Source: Gemmobacter caeruleus
GTDB lineage: Bacteria; Pseudomonadota; Alphaproteobacteria; Rhodobacterales; Rhodobacteraceae
NCBI RefSeq assembly: GCF_008271655.1
Contig: NZ_VKKX01000022.1
Coordinates: 124,001-188,000 of the forward strand
Reading direction: 5' to 3'
DNA: 64,000 nt
Below the pieces are notes generated by a model, which worked only from the letters and a program-made list of their open reading frames with translations, searched no databases and was not told where the DNA came from. Position numbers and translations under genes: made by a program. Of the stretch, positions 16,122-24,551 are shown piece after piece. Position 1 is the stretch's first letter. Every line of letters begins with the position of its first letter.

Positions 16122-16910
16122 ATGCAGGGCAGCGCCAATCTGAATGTGATGATCAAGGCGGCCCGCAAGGCCGGGCGCAGCCTCGTCAAGGATTTCCGCG
16201 AGGTGGAGAACCTTCAGGTCTCGGCCAAGGGCCCGGGCGATTTCGTCAGCAAGGCCGACCGCGAGGCCGAGCGCATCATCCGCGAGGAGCTGATGACCGC
16301 CCGCCCCACCTATGGCTTTCTGGGCGAGGAAGGCGGCGAGACGGCGGGCGCCGACCCGACCCGCCGCTGGATCGTCGATCCGCTGGATGGCACCACGAAT
16401 TTCCTGCACGGCATCCCGCATTGGGCGGTGTCGATCGCGCTGGAACACAAGGGCGAGATCGTCTCGGCGGTGGTGTTCGACGCGGCCAAGGACGAATTGT
16501 TCTGGGCCGAAAAGGGCGCGGGCAGCTGGATGAACGACAAGCGGCTGCGGGTTTCCGGGCGGCGGCACCTGCATGAGGCGCTGTTCTCGACCGGTGTGCC
16601 CTTTGCGGCCAAGCCCGGCCTGCCCACCACGCTGCAAGACCTGGCGCGTCTGATGCCGGCCACGGCGGGCATGCGGCGGCTGGGTTCGGCCTCGCTCGAC
16701 CTCGCCTGGGTGGCGGCGGGGCGCTATGACGGGTTCTGGGAACGCGGCAACAAGCCCTGGGACGTGGCGGCGGGCATCCTGCTGGTGAAAGAGGCCGGCG
16801 GCATGGTCGCACCGGTGCGCGAACATCACCACATGGTCAATGACGGGTCGGTCATCTGCGCCAATGAGGCGCTGTTCGAGCCGCTGTGCAAGATCATCCG
16901 CGAGGCCTGA
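16122..16910 (+). CDS. suhB: Inositol monophosphatase family protein (SuhB)
   Basis: Li+-sensitive, Mg2+-dependent phosphatase of 262 residues that hydrolyses inositol-1-phosphate-like substrates. Both signatures are intact: WIVDPLDGTTNFLHGIPHWA with the metal-binding Asp residues, and WERGNKPWDVAAGILLVKEA. GEEGG upstream supplies the metal-ligating Glu. The ATG at 16122 follows GAGGAAAGCCG. It stands alone and ends at a repeat-associated terminator. Confidence 0.95.
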   Translation: MQGSANLNVMIKAARKAGRSLVKDFREVENLQVSAKGPGDFVSKADREAERIIREELMTARPTYGFLGEEGGETAGADPTRRWIVDPLDGTTNFLHGIPHWAVSIALEHKGEIVSAVVFDAAKDELFWAEKGAGSWMNDKRLRVSGRRHLHEALFSTGVPFAAKPGLPTTLQDLARLMPATAGMRRLGSASLDLAWVAAGRYDGFWERGNKPWDVAAGILLVKEAGGMVAPVREHHHMVNDGSVICANEALFEPLCKIIREA

Positions 16911-16936
16911 CCGGCGTTGCGCCCCCTGGCGGACCG

Positions 16937-16996
16937 CCGGAGGGGTTTTGCACCCCTCCGGACCTCCCCGCAGGATATTTGTGAACAGATGAAGGG
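16937..16996 (+). repeat. Intergenic repeat, copy B (single half-element with terminator hairpin)
   Basis: CCGGAGGGG/CCCCTCCGG hairpin with loop TTTTGCA (16937-16961), then CCTCCCCGCAGGATATTT and GTGAACAGATGAAGGGA. It begins 27 bases after the suhB stop and ends just before the stop codon of the convergent GFA gene. It is almost identical over 60 bases (one mismatch seen) to copy D at 32553-32612. Confidence 0.9.
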
Positions 16997-17001
16997 AGCG
17001 G

Positions 17002-17367
17002 TCAGGTTCCCGGGCGGTCTGGGGGGTGATTCACGCCGTCAGCCCAGGGCACCTCGCCCAGATCGCGGGGGTTCACCCCCGCCAGAATGGCGACATTCAC
17101 GCCGTATTCGTTGGGGTTCGACCGGCGGCGGTGATGGGTATAGATGCCGCAGGTCTTGCAGAACCAGTGTTGCGCGGTGAAGGTGCCGAACTGATAGAGC
17201 GTCAGGTTTTCCGTGCCCTTCAGCACCTGGACGCCACCAAGCGGGGCGGAAAACGCGATGGCGCCCCGGCGGCGGCAAAAGCTGCAATCGCAGCGCCGCG
17301 CGGTGGCGAAACCGTCGGAAAGCGTGATCTCCAGCTCGACCGCGCCGCAATGACAGCTGCCTTTCAT
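17002..17367 (-). CDS. GFA-family (CENP-V/Gfa domain) zinc-binding protein
   Basis: Small 121-residue protein with the paired-Cys zinc pattern of the GFA family: GSCHCGAVELEI, CDCSFCRRRGAI and WFCKTCGIYTHH. Some members are described as glutathione-dependent formaldehyde-activating enzymes, but the biochemical role of most is unsettled. The ATG at 17367 overlaps the rhomboid stop codon by 4 bases, so it is co-translated with the protease. A longer frame running back to 17922 is only a shadow of the rhomboid gene. Confidence 0.9.
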   Translation of the reverse strand: MKGSCHCGAVELEITLSDGFATARRCDCSFCRRRGAIAFSAPLGGVQVLKGTENLTLYQFGTFTAQHWFCKTCGIYTHHRRRSNPNEYGVNVAILAGVNPRDLGEVPWADGVNHPPDRPGT

Positions 17368-18104
17368 CTTGTCCTCCGGATGACCGGGATCCGGCTTTGG
17401 CGATAGGTCACCGGCGGGTGGTCGGGATGACCCTGCATCCGCCGCCAGAAGCGCGGCCCGCCCTGCCGCAGCCAATAGGGCAAGGTCAGCGCCAGCCCCG
17501 CGACAAAGCCGCCGGCATGGGCCCAATAGGCCACCCCGCCCAGGTCGATCGGCGTCGCGACCCCGGCCACCAGTTGCGAGGCGAACCAGAAGCCCAGAAC
17601 CGCCCAGGCCGGAATGGCGAAGATGCGGAAGAAGATCAGGAAAAAGAACAGCACATCTACCCGGGCGCGCGGAAACAGCAAGAGATAGCCCCCCATCACC
17701 CCCGCGATCGCCCCCGAAGCGCCGACCATGGGAATGCCCGAGGCAGGCCCCGCCGCGACCTGTGCCAGCGCCGCGCCGCTGCCCGCCAGAAGGTAGAAGG
17801 CCAGAAAGCCGAAATGGCCAAAGCGATCCTCGAGATTGTCGCCGAAGATCCACAAAAACAGCATGTTGCCGAACAGATGCGCCCAGCCCGCATGCAGGAA
17901 CATCGAGGTCAGCACCGACCACCAGGCGCCCTGCTGCACCGCCCGCGCCGGCACCAGCCCCCAGTCGAAGAACAGCCGGTCCTGCGCCGCGCCCGATGGC
18001 AGCAGCATCCAGCAGCCCAGAAAGATCAGCACATTCAGCGCGACCAGCAGCCGCGTGACATGGGGCACCCGCCCCGAGGGGTTGTGATCGCGGATCGGAA
18101 ACAT
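17364..18104 (-). CDS. Rhomboid-family intramembrane serine protease
   Basis: Six-helix membrane protease of 246 residues. The nucleophile serine is in VGASGAIAGVMGGYLLLF and the catalytic histidine in YWAHAGGFVAGLAL. The L1 region WWSVLTSMFLHAGWAHLFGN with the conserved WR-like and HxxxN features is also present, so it should be active. The start is taken at 18104 (MFPIRDHN), which fits the family opening better than the upstream Met at 18122. It is the first gene of a two-gene unit with the GFA protein. Confidence 0.94.
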   Translation of the reverse strand: MFPIRDHNPSGRVPHVTRLLVALNVLIFLGCWMLLPSGAAQDRLFFDWGLVPARAVQQGAWWSVLTSMFLHAGWAHLFGNMLFLWIFGDNLEDRFGHFGFLAFYLLAGSGAALAQVAAGPASGIPMVGASGAIAGVMGGYLLLFPRARVDVLFFFLIFFRIFAIPAWAVLGFWFASQLVAGVATPIDLGGVAYWAHAGGFVAGLALTLPYWLRQGGPRFWRRMQGHPDHPPVTYRQSRIPVIRRTR

Positions 18105-18234
18105 GCGCGTAGGCTTTCGCATCCGCCCGGCCCCGTCAAGCCCCGCCCTTCACCCCGCCGATTCACTGGCGCCGAGGTCCGGGCCGCGCTATGATCGGCA
18201 CAGTTTCACACACCGCTTTCCAGGAAAATTTTCC

Positions 18235-19272
18235 ATGTCGCTGACACCCGAGCCGATCATTTTCCGCTTTCACCAAGGCACCGACATGCGCGGCTTCGAT
18301 CTGGCCGCGCTTCAGGACAGTTCCGCCGGCGTGACGTTTCATGCCGCGCAATCCATCAGCTTTGCCGGGGCGAGCTATGACAGCCGGCTGGCCTTTGACA
18401 CGCCGGCCGGCACGCTCAGCCTGCTGGGCAACGGGTTGGGATGGGATGGTGTGGGGCTGACCGGCGGAGTCGTGGGGGCCGTGGTCTGGAACGCGCCGGC
18501 CGGGACGCTGGGCAGTCTGGGGTCGATTTCGGGCTTTGGCTATCAGGCGAGCCTGTTTCAGGCGCTGTTCGACGATCCCTCCAGCACGGCGGGGGCGGCG
18601 TTCCTGAACGATCTGCTGGCCTGGCCCAACCGCATCTATGGCAGCGCCGAGGCGGATTTGTTGCGCGGGGGCAGCTTTGGCGACACGCTGCGCGGCGGCG
18701 CGGGGGATGACACGCTCTGGGGGCAGGCCGGCAATGACCGGCTGTTCGGCCAGGATCAGAGCGACGGCCTGCTGGGCGGCGCCGGACGCGACTCGCTTTA
18801 TGGCGGCGCGGGCACCGATACGCTGTCGGGCGGCGATGCGGGCGACCGGCTGTTCGGCGGCAGCCAGAACGACCGGCTGGTCGGGGCGGCGGGCTATGAC
18901 GTGCTGCGCGGCGGCACCGGGCATGACACGCTGCTGGGAGGGCGTGGCAATGACACGCTCTATGGCGCGGCCGGCGCGGATCAGATCATCGGCGGCACCG
19001 GCAATGACCGGCTGGTCGGCGGCGACGGGGCCGATATCTTTGTGTTCCGCAATCATGCCGGATCGGACACGATCACTGATTTCCAGTCCGGGGTGGACAA
19101 GGTGCGGATCGAGGCCTCCTCTGCGATCTCGGTTCAGGTGCCGATCGAATACGAATATCTTGGCGGCAATGTCACGGTGACGTTCCTCGATGTGACGATC
19201 ACCCTTTTGGGAATCGAGGAGAACGGGCTGAATTTCGACGCGGGCGGCGATTTCGAGCTGCTGCTGGCCTGA
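18235..19272 (+). CDS. RTX calcium-binding protein with about 14 nonapeptide repeats
   Basis: Protein of 345 residues. Residues 1-130 are a non-repetitive N-terminal domain with no recognised fold. Residues about 132-270 hold a tight array of about 14 GGxGxDxLx turns (GGAGDDTLWGQ, GGAGTDTLSGG, GGRGNDTLYGA, GGTGNDRLVGG), the parallel beta-roll that binds Ca2+. The tail (FVFRNHAGSDTITDFQSGVD onward) looks like a type I secretion C-terminus. There is no Sec signal. The start at 18235 follows CAGGAAAATTTTCC. No T1SS genes are nearby. Its cargo role is unknown. Confidence 0.88.
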   Translation: MSLTPEPIIFRFHQGTDMRGFDLAALQDSSAGVTFHAAQSISFAGASYDSRLAFDTPAGTLSLLGNGLGWDGVGLTGGVVGAVVWNAPAGTLGSLGSISGFGYQASLFQALFDDPSSTAGAAFLNDLLAWPNRIYGSAEADLLRGGSFGDTLRGGAGDDTLWGQAGNDRLFGQDQSDGLLGGAGRDSLYGGAGTDTLSGGDAGDRLFGGSQNDRLVGAAGYDVLRGGTGHDTLLGGRGNDTLYGAAGADQIIGGTGNDRLVGGDGADIFVFRNHAGSDTITDFQSGVDKVRIEASSAISVQVPIEYEYLGGNVTVTFLDVTITLLGIEENGLNFDAGGDFELLLA

Positions 19273-19275
19273 GCG

Positions 19276-20253
19276 TCATGCGCGGAAGCCTTCGGGCAGC
19301 TGCGCCGGCAGGCCAAGCGCGGCCAGGTCGCCCCCGACAGCGGCGATCCGTTCCAGCACGCGGTCCATGAAGGGGCGGCGCGCATCGAGATTGCGCCGCC
19401 GCAGGAACCAGAGCAGGAATTGCGCATGCGGCCATTCCGTGCGCAGCGCCCGCGCCATGGCCTCGGGCCAGTCGTCGGGGCGGGTGACGGTGACCGCGTT
19501 GTGATGCAGGTCGGTCGCACCAAAGAACACGGCCGGCACGCCCTGCATCATCCCCTCCAGCCCGACCGAGGAGGAGATCGAGACCGACAGCGCCGCCCCT
19601 GACAGGATGTCATGCAGGTTGGCGGCGGTGATCTCCACCCCCGGCACCCCGGCGAGGCGGCGCAGGATCGCCGCGGTTTCCGGGCCATGATTGCGCGGAT
19701 GCGGCTTGACCACCAGCGGGCGGCCGTCACGCGCCAGCAGCACCGTTTCCACCATCTCGGCGGCGGTCATGTGGCGGGCGCGTTCGACCGGGTCGGACAG
19801 GTCTTGCAGGAACAGCGCGATATGGCCGCCGGGAAACTGCGCCCGCGCCTCGGGCTGGACATGGCGCGACCGGCGTTCGGCGACGTAATGGGCGTGCAGC
19901 AGTTCCTGAAAGCGCAGCGCCTGTGCCAGCGGCACCGCATCGGGGCGGAACCGCGCGCGCCGGGTGGAGCTTTCAAAGAAAATCCCATCCGGATCAAGGT
20001 ATTGAAAGCGGTCAAGATAGGCCACGCCCAGTGTCAGCGCCTGGGGTCGGCCGATGGCAGCGGCATGAACCAGATCGACATCGCCGCCGCGCAGGCCGGC
20101 GCGCAGATCGGCGATATCGCGATGTTCCAGCGTCACCTCGGCGCCCAGCCGGCGCAGCCCCCCGGCCAGGCGGCCGTAAAAGGGGGGCATCCGCGCGCCG
20201 CCATCCGCCAGCATATGCGCCGGCAGATGTAGCCGGATCGCCGGGCGCGCCAT
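19276..20253 (-). CDS. Capsule-polysaccharide/KpsS-like protein
   Basis: Protein of 325 residues resembling the family of capsule polysaccharide and Kdo-transferase-like proteins. The C-terminal half has the GT-B-type features [20 protein letters not shown] and [20 protein letters not shown], with the His and the SSxxxEG region typical of this group. The N-terminal part begins [20 protein letters not shown]. No other capsule gene is near, so it is an isolated gene of uncertain substrate. It converges on the RTX gene with 3 bases between stop codons. Confidence 0.6.
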   Translation of the reverse strand: MARPAIRLHLPAHMLADGGARMPPFYGRLAGGLRRLGAEVTLEHRDIADLRAGLRGGDVDLVHAAAIGRPQALTLGVAYLDRFQYLDPDGIFFESSTRRARFRPDAVPLAQALRFQELLHAHYVAERRSRHVQPEARAQFPGGHIALFLQDLSDPVERARHMTAAEMVETVLLARDGRPLVVKPHPRNHGPETAAILRRLAGVPGVEITAANLHDILSGAALSVSISSSVGLEGMMQGVPAVFFGATDLHHNAVTVTRPDDWPEAMARALRTEWPHAQFLLWFLRRRNLDARRPFMDRVLERIAAVGGDLAALGLPAQLPEGFRA

Positions 20254-20398
20254 TCAGCGCCCCCCGGCCCGGCCCGAAGGCTTGCAGGGTCGCATATGCG
20301 GGGAAATTTGCCTGCCAGTTTTCATCGCCCGTTCCCTCTTGCCGGTCCAGAATAGGCGGCGGTGGATGCGCGGACAAGAAGGCGGGCGGACAAGAAGA

Positions 20399-20475
20399 TG
20401 GTCGGGGCGAGAAGATTCGAACTTCCGACCTACGGTACCCAAAACCGTCGCGCTACCAGGCTGCGCTACGCCCCG
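20399..20475 (-). tRNA. tRNA-Pro (anticodon UGG)
   Basis: A 77-nt cloverleaf on the minus strand. The acceptor stem is CGGGGCG/CGCCCCG, the anticodon stem ACGGT/ACCGT encloses loop TTTGGGT (anticodon TGG), and the T-loop is TTCGAAT. CCA is encoded. No integrase or direct repeat of its 3' end is seen nearby. Confidence 0.97.
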
Positions 20476-20517
20476 ACTTGCGGTCTTCCTATCCCGCAGA
20501 TCGGGCAATGGAAAGGG

Positions 20518-20976
20518 TTATTGCGCCGTGCAGGGCCATTGCGGCGCGGCAATGGCGGGGTGGCGCATCTGGGCGCCGGCGGCGATGCCCAGCCGGCGGG
20601 CAAGCCCGCCGTTGATTTCCAGCACGAATTGCACGCCGTCGCCGCCGTCGATCGGGGTTTCGTCCTGCGGCACCGCATTTTCATGCACCCGCGTCACCAC
20701 GCCCTGCGCATCGGCAAAGATCATGTCGAGCGGGATCAGCGTGTTCTTCATCCAGAAGGCCGCGTGCTGCGGCGCCTCATAGACGAACAGCATGCCGGCG
20801 CCGCTGGCCATCCGGTCGCGGAACATCAGGCCGCGGGCGCGCTCTGCCGTGTCATCGGCAAGCTCGATATGGAATTGCGCCTGCCCGAAGGGGCCGCGCA
20901 GATCCAGCCGCGCAGGATCGCAATCCTGCGCGCGGGCCAAGCCGGGCAGAACGGCGGCCAGCGCCGCCGCCAGCAT
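20518..20976 (-). CDS. DUF192 family exported protein
   Basis: Protein of 152 residues: a Sec signal peptide ([17 protein letters not shown]) and then a complete DUF192 domain with the hallmarks [41 protein letters not shown] and [14 protein letters not shown]. The family is widespread and its function is unknown. The ATG overlaps the stop of the cold-shock gene by one base (TGATG), so it is translationally coupled to it. A longer frame to 21177 is a shadow of that gene. Confidence 0.93.
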   Translation of the reverse strand: MLAAALAAVLPGLARAQDCDPARLDLRGPFGQAQFHIELADDTAERARGLMFRDRMASGAGMLFVYEAPQHAAFWMKNTLIPLDMIFADAQGVVTRVHENAVPQDETPIDGGDGVQFVLEINGGLARRLGIAAGAQMRHPAIAAPQWPCTAQ

Positions 20977-21506
20977 CACTTGCGTGCCGCTGCTTCCCAA
21001 GACACCACCTGAACCGCCATGCGGCCCCGCTTGCCGTCGATGATGCGCAGACAGACCGCCTCGCCGGCGGCCAGATCGGCAAAGCCCGACATGCGCAACA
21101 CCTCGATATGGATGAACACGTCCTCGTGCCGGCCAAAGACATTGGCAAAGCCAAAGCCCTTGCCCTTGTCGAACCATTTGACGCGCGCAGGTTCCAGCGG
21201 GCGGGCGGCGATTTCCTCGGGTGAGGCCAGCGCCTGATCCTCGCCCAGCGGAAAGGCACCGGCGGTCGGCGGCTCGATCGTCACCACCTCGACAGCCTGC
21301 ACCCCCCTTTGGGTATTCTGCACCTTCACCGTGATCCCGGTGCCATCGGCGACCGAGCTTTGACCGTAATTGCGCAGCACATTGGCGTGCAGCAGAATAT
21401 CGGCCCCGCCTTCATCGGCGACGATGAAGCCAAACCCCTTGGCCGGATCGAACCATTTTACCTTGCCATGCACCTCACGAGGCATGGACATCATTTCTTC
21501 AGACAT
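20976..21506 (-). CDS. Cold-shock protein with two CSD domains
   Basis: Protein of 176 residues carrying two complete cold-shock domains, whereas classic Csp proteins (about 68 residues) have one. The first has GKVKWFDPAKGFGFIVADE and ADILLHANVL (about residues 13-75). The second has ARVKWFDKGKGFGFANVFG and EDVFIHIEVL (about residues 106-170). The RNP1 (KGFGF) and RNP2 (FIH/LLH) motifs are present in both, with an acidic linker between. It should bind single-stranded RNA or DNA. The start is 21506, or one of the Met codons just inside. It leads a two-gene unit with the DUF192 gene. Confidence 0.95.
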   Translation of the reverse strand: MSEEMMSMPREVHGKVKWFDPAKGFGFIVADEGGADILLHANVLRNYGQSSVADGTGITVKVQNTQRGVQAVEVVTIEPPTAGAFPLGEDQALASPEEIAARPLEPARVKWFDKGKGFGFANVFGRHEDVFIHIEVLRMSGFADLAAGEAVCLRIIDGKRGRMAVQVVSWEAAARK

Positions 21507-21619
21507 CTCCAGAGCCGTTCCCCAGTTTGACCCTTCACCCTGTCAATCGGCCAATAACGCGGATCATTCAAGCAGAAATGCGCGGCGTTCTTGCCCCATC
21601 TTTTCGCGAAGCGTGAAAT

Positions 21620-22237
21620 TCAAGGGCTAAGCCGTTCAATTTTCCACGCATCGCGAAGCGTTTCGCGCGTCCAGCGAAACCGGTCATGCAACCGGAAAGC
21701 GCCATCCGCCCAGAACTCTACCTCGGTCGGGCGGATACGGTAACCTCCCCAAAAGGATGGGCGTGCGGGATTCGGACCCTTGAGGGCGGTGATCTTGGCC
21801 ACCTCGGCCATCAGCGCCCCGCGCGACCCGAGCGGCTGGCTCTGCCGTGAAGCCCAGGCCCCCAGCCGCGATTGCAGGCTGCGGCTGGCATAATAGGCAT
21901 CGGCCTGCGGCCCCTCCTCGCGGGTGACGGTGCCACGCACGCGGATCTGGCGGCGCAGGCTTTTCCAGTGCAGCACGAAGGCCGCCTTGCCCCCTGCCTC
22001 GATCTCGCGCGCCTTGGCGCTGCCGTAATTGGTATAGAACACGAAGGCGCCGCCGCCCTCGCCCGTCACCTCAACCTCTTTCAGCAGCACCATGCGCACA
22101 TTCGGCAAGCCGTCCGGGTCAACCGTGGCCAGCGCGATGGCATTGGGGTCGTTCGGCTCCGTGGCCTCGGCCGCGCGCAGCCAGGACTGCGCCAGCTCGA
22201 ACGGGCTGTCGCCCGCGAAAATCCCTGTCCGGTCCAT
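21620..22237 (-). CDS. pdxH: Pyridoxamine 5'-phosphate oxidase
   Basis: FMN enzyme of 205 residues that makes pyridoxal 5'-phosphate from PNP/PMP. Family stretches are [78 protein letters not shown] and, at the C-terminus, [20 protein letters not shown] and WKIERLSP. The start at 22237 (MDRTGIFAG) is preferred over 22288. Single gene between the cold-shock unit and divergent fabI. It serves the many PLP enzymes in the window (gabT, odc and three other aminotransferase-type genes). Confidence 0.97.
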   Translation of the reverse strand: MDRTGIFAGDSPFELAQSWLRAAEATEPNDPNAIALATVDPDGLPNVRMVLLKEVEVTGEGGGAFVFYTNYGSAKAREIEAGGKAAFVLHWKSLRRQIRVRGTVTREEGPQADAYYASRSLQSRLGAWASRQSQPLGSRGALMAEVAKITALKGPNPARPSFWGGYRIRPTEVEFWADGAFRLHDRFRWTRETLRDAWKIERLSP

Positions 22238-22384
22238 AGCCTGCCCTGCCTTTCTGCCGCCCCGATGGCGCTGCCCAAGGATTTGCACCGGGGCCGCCGG
22301 CTTTCAAGCAGGAAGCGCACCCTTGCGAGGCATCGCGCCATGGCCTAAACCTGCACGCCAAACCATAGAATGACGAGGGACAGG

Positions 22385-23209
22385 ATGGCTTCTGGATTGC
22401 TGGCGGGCAAGCGCGGGCTCATCATGGGGCTGGCCAATGACAAGTCGATCGCCTGGGGCATCGCGCAGGCCTGCGCGGCACAGGGGGCGGAACTGGCCTT
22501 TTCCTATCAGGGCGAGGCGCTGCTCAAGCGGGTGCAGCCGCTGGCCGCCAGCATCGGCGCAACCGAGTTCATCGAATGCGACGTGGCCGACGAGGCGTCG
22601 CTCGACGGGCTGTTCGACCATATCAAGCGGGTCTGGGGCCAGATCGACTTTGTCGTCCATGCCATCGGCTTTTCCGACAAGAGCGAATTGCGCGGGCGTT
22701 ATGTCGATACGACGCGCGGCAATTTCACCATGACCATGGATATTTCGGTCTACAGCTTTACCGCCGTCTGCCAGCGCGCCGCGGCGCTGATGGCACCCGG
22801 TGGCAGCCTGCTGACGCTGACCTATTACGGCGCCGAAAAGGTTATGCCGCATTACAACGTGATGGGCGTGGCCAAGGCCGCGCTCGAAGCCTCGGTGATG
22901 TATCTGGCCGAGGATCTGGGCAAGGACGGCATCCGCGTCAATGCGATCTCGGCCGGGCCGATCAAGACGCTGGCCGCCAGCGGCATCGGCGATTTCCGCT
23001 ACATCATGAAGTGGAACGAGCTGAACTCGCCGCTGCGCCGCAATGTAACGCAGGAAGAGGTCGGCAAGGCCGCGCTTTACCTGCTTTCGGATCTGGGCAG
23101 CGGCACCACGGGCGAAAACCTGCATGTCGATGCCGGCTATCATGTCGTCGGCATGAAGGCGGTGGACGCGCCCGATATCGACGTGGTCACGGGCCGCAAG
23201 GACAGCTGA
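22385..23209 (+). CDS. fabI: Enoyl-ACP reductase (NADH), FabI type
   Basis: Short-chain dehydrogenase of 274 residues that reduces the enoyl-ACP double bond in fatty-acid elongation. GLIMGLANDKSIAWGIAQAC is the FabI-type nucleotide-binding start. The catalytic Tyr-x6-Lys is in YYGAEKVMPHYNVMGVAKAA. GPIKTLAASGIGDF is the substrate-loop region targeted by diazaborines and triclosan. The ATG at 22385 follows GAGGGACAGG; the Met at 22370 is less likely. The LysE-type gene starts on its stop codon. Confidence 0.96.
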   Translation: MASGLLAGKRGLIMGLANDKSIAWGIAQACAAQGAELAFSYQGEALLKRVQPLAASIGATEFIECDVADEASLDGLFDHIKRVWGQIDFVVHAIGFSDKSELRGRYVDTTRGNFTMTMDISVYSFTAVCQRAAALMAPGGSLLTLTYYGAEKVMPHYNVMGVAKAALEASVMYLAEDLGKDGIRVNAISAGPIKTLAASGIGDFRYIMKWNELNSPLRRNVTQEEVGKAALYLLSDLGSGTTGENLHVDAGYHVVGMKAVDAPDIDVVTGRKDS

Positions 23210-23844
23210 TGCCCGGCTTCGACCAGTTCACGCTTCTGGTCGCCACCCTGACGCTGGCGATCCTGTCGCCCGGCCCGGCGATCATCGCCGCCATGCAGAC
23301 CGCCTTTGCGCGGGGCCGCGACGTGGCCCTGCCCTACGGGATCGGCCTTGCGGTCGGGGCCTCGCTCTGGGGGCTGTTCGCGCTCCTGGGGCTGACGGTG
23401 ATCTTCAAGCTGGTCCCGCTGCTTTACATGGCGCTGAAGCTCTTTGGCGGGGCCTATCTCTTGTGGATGGCCTGGCACCTGTGGCGCGGCGCCGCCAGCC
23501 CGATGCCCGAGGCGGCGAAGGCACGCTTCGGCACCGGGTTCTGGGGCGGGATCGCGCTCAACCTGTCGAACCCGAAACCGGCGCTGTTCTATTCCTCGCT
23601 GATCGTGGCGATCTTTCCCGGGCCGCTCTCGGCGGGCACACAAGGGGCGATCTACGCCACCGCGCTTGGCACCGAACTGTTCTGGTATGCGACCGTCACG
23701 CTTGCCATGTCCACGATGGCCGTGCGCCGCCGCTACGCCGCCGCAAAAGCCTGGATCGACCGGGGCGCCGCCGTGCTGCTGGCGGGCCTCGGCCTGACCC
23801 TGATCCTGGAGGCCGCCCGCGAGGCCGCCTCTCCCCCCGTCTGA
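23209..23844 (+). CDS. LysE-family amino-acid exporter
   Basis: Membrane protein of 211 residues with about six helices and the LysE/RhtB opening [20 protein letters not shown], where the SPGP motif is diagnostic. [20 protein letters not shown] and [19 protein letters not shown] are the other conserved blocks. It likely exports an amino acid or related small molecule; the substrate cannot be predicted. The start overlaps the fabI stop (TGATG), an unrelated partner, and gpt begins 13 bases after its end. Confidence 0.93.
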   Translation: MPGFDQFTLLVATLTLAILSPGPAIIAAMQTAFARGRDVALPYGIGLAVGASLWGLFALLGLTVIFKLVPLLYMALKLFGGAYLLWMAWHLWRGAASPMPEAAKARFGTGFWGGIALNLSNPKPALFYSSLIVAIFPGPLSAGTQGAIYATALGTELFWYATVTLAMSTMAVRRRYAAAKAWIDRGAAVLLAGLGLTLILEAAREAASPPV

Positions 23845-23857
23845 GCAAGAGGCCACC

Positions 23858-24364
23858 ATGATCGACCGCCTGCCGCATGAAAAAGGGTTCCATGTCAGCT
23901 GGGACCAGATCCACCGCGACTCCCGCGCGCTTGCCTGGCGGCTGGATGGCAAGGGCCCGGGCGAAGGCGGCGCCTGGAAGGCGGTGGTCGGCATCACCCG
24001 CGGCGGCCTGGTGCCCGCGATGATCGTCAGCCGCGAACTCGACATCCGTGTGGTCGATACGATTTCGGTCAAAAGCTACAACCACCAGGACCGGATGGAG
24101 GCGGTGGTCACCAAAAGCCCCCAGGCCGATCTGATGGGCGACGGCACCGGCATCCTGATCGTGGACGATCTGGTCGATAGCGGCAAGACGCTGGAACTGG
24201 TGCGCCGGCTCTATCCGCAAGCCCATTTCGCGACCGTCTATGCCAAACCCCATGGCCGGCCGCAGGTCGATACCTATATTACCGAGGTCAGCCAGGACAC
24301 CTGGATCTTCTTCCCCTGGGACATGGCGCTGCAATATGTCCAGCCGATGCGCGGCACCGACTGA
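23858..24364 (+). CDS. gpt: Xanthine(-guanine) phosphoribosyltransferase
   Basis: Type I PRTase of 168 residues salvaging xanthine and guanine to nucleotides. The PRPP loop is [20 protein letters not shown], with the two acidic residues. [12 protein letters not shown] and [20 protein letters not shown] are also conserved. The C-terminal [13 protein letters not shown] closes the fold. The ATG at 23858 follows GAGGCCACC. Last gene of the fabI-lysE-gpt run, ending at repeat copy C. Confidence 0.93.
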   Translation: MIDRLPHEKGFHVSWDQIHRDSRALAWRLDGKGPGEGGAWKAVVGITRGGLVPAMIVSRELDIRVVDTISVKSYNHQDRMEAVVTKSPQADLMGDGTGILIVDDLVDSGKTLELVRRLYPQAHFATVYAKPHGRPQVDTYITEVSQDTWIFFPWDMALQYVQPMRGTD

Positions 24365-24370
24365 TGCGCC

Positions 24371-24521
24371 AGGGGGGCTGTCTGCCCCCCACGCGCCTGC
24401 GGCGCTCCCCCCGAGGATATTTTTGAACAGATGAAGGGAATGCATGCCCTTTCATCTGTTTTCAAATATCCTCGGGGGGTGAATGGGCCGCAAGGCCCAG
24501 AGGGGGGCAGACAGCCCCCCT
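24371..24521. repeat. Composite palindromic intergenic repeat, copy C (best-preserved)
   Basis: A near-palindrome of about 150 bases filling the gpt-aminotransferase gap. From outside in: GGGGGGC-TGTCT-GCCCCCC hairpin (24372-24390), core GAGGATATTTTTGAACAGAT... (24413-24438), centre AATGCAT, inverted core (24447-24473), GGGCC-GCAA-GGCCC hairpin (24485-24498) and AGGGGGGC-AGACA-GCCCCCCT hairpin (24501-24521). The inner arms can pair over about 26 bases. The right half is nearly identical to those of copies A and E. Confidence 0.92.
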
Positions 24522-24551
24522 TGCTTCTCCCCCCATGCACAGGAGCCCGGC

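Noticed and set aside
20399-20475. tRNA-Pro as an attachment site for a genomic island with the KpsS-like and RTX genes
   Set aside because: No integrase and no direct repeat of the tRNA 3' end was seen, and neighbouring genes look native in GC.
21564-21599. Eleven-codon minus-strand leader ORF (MGQERRAFLLE) before the cold-shock gene
   Set aside because: It has no convincing SD, and its sequence shows no regulatory codon pattern; it may be chance.
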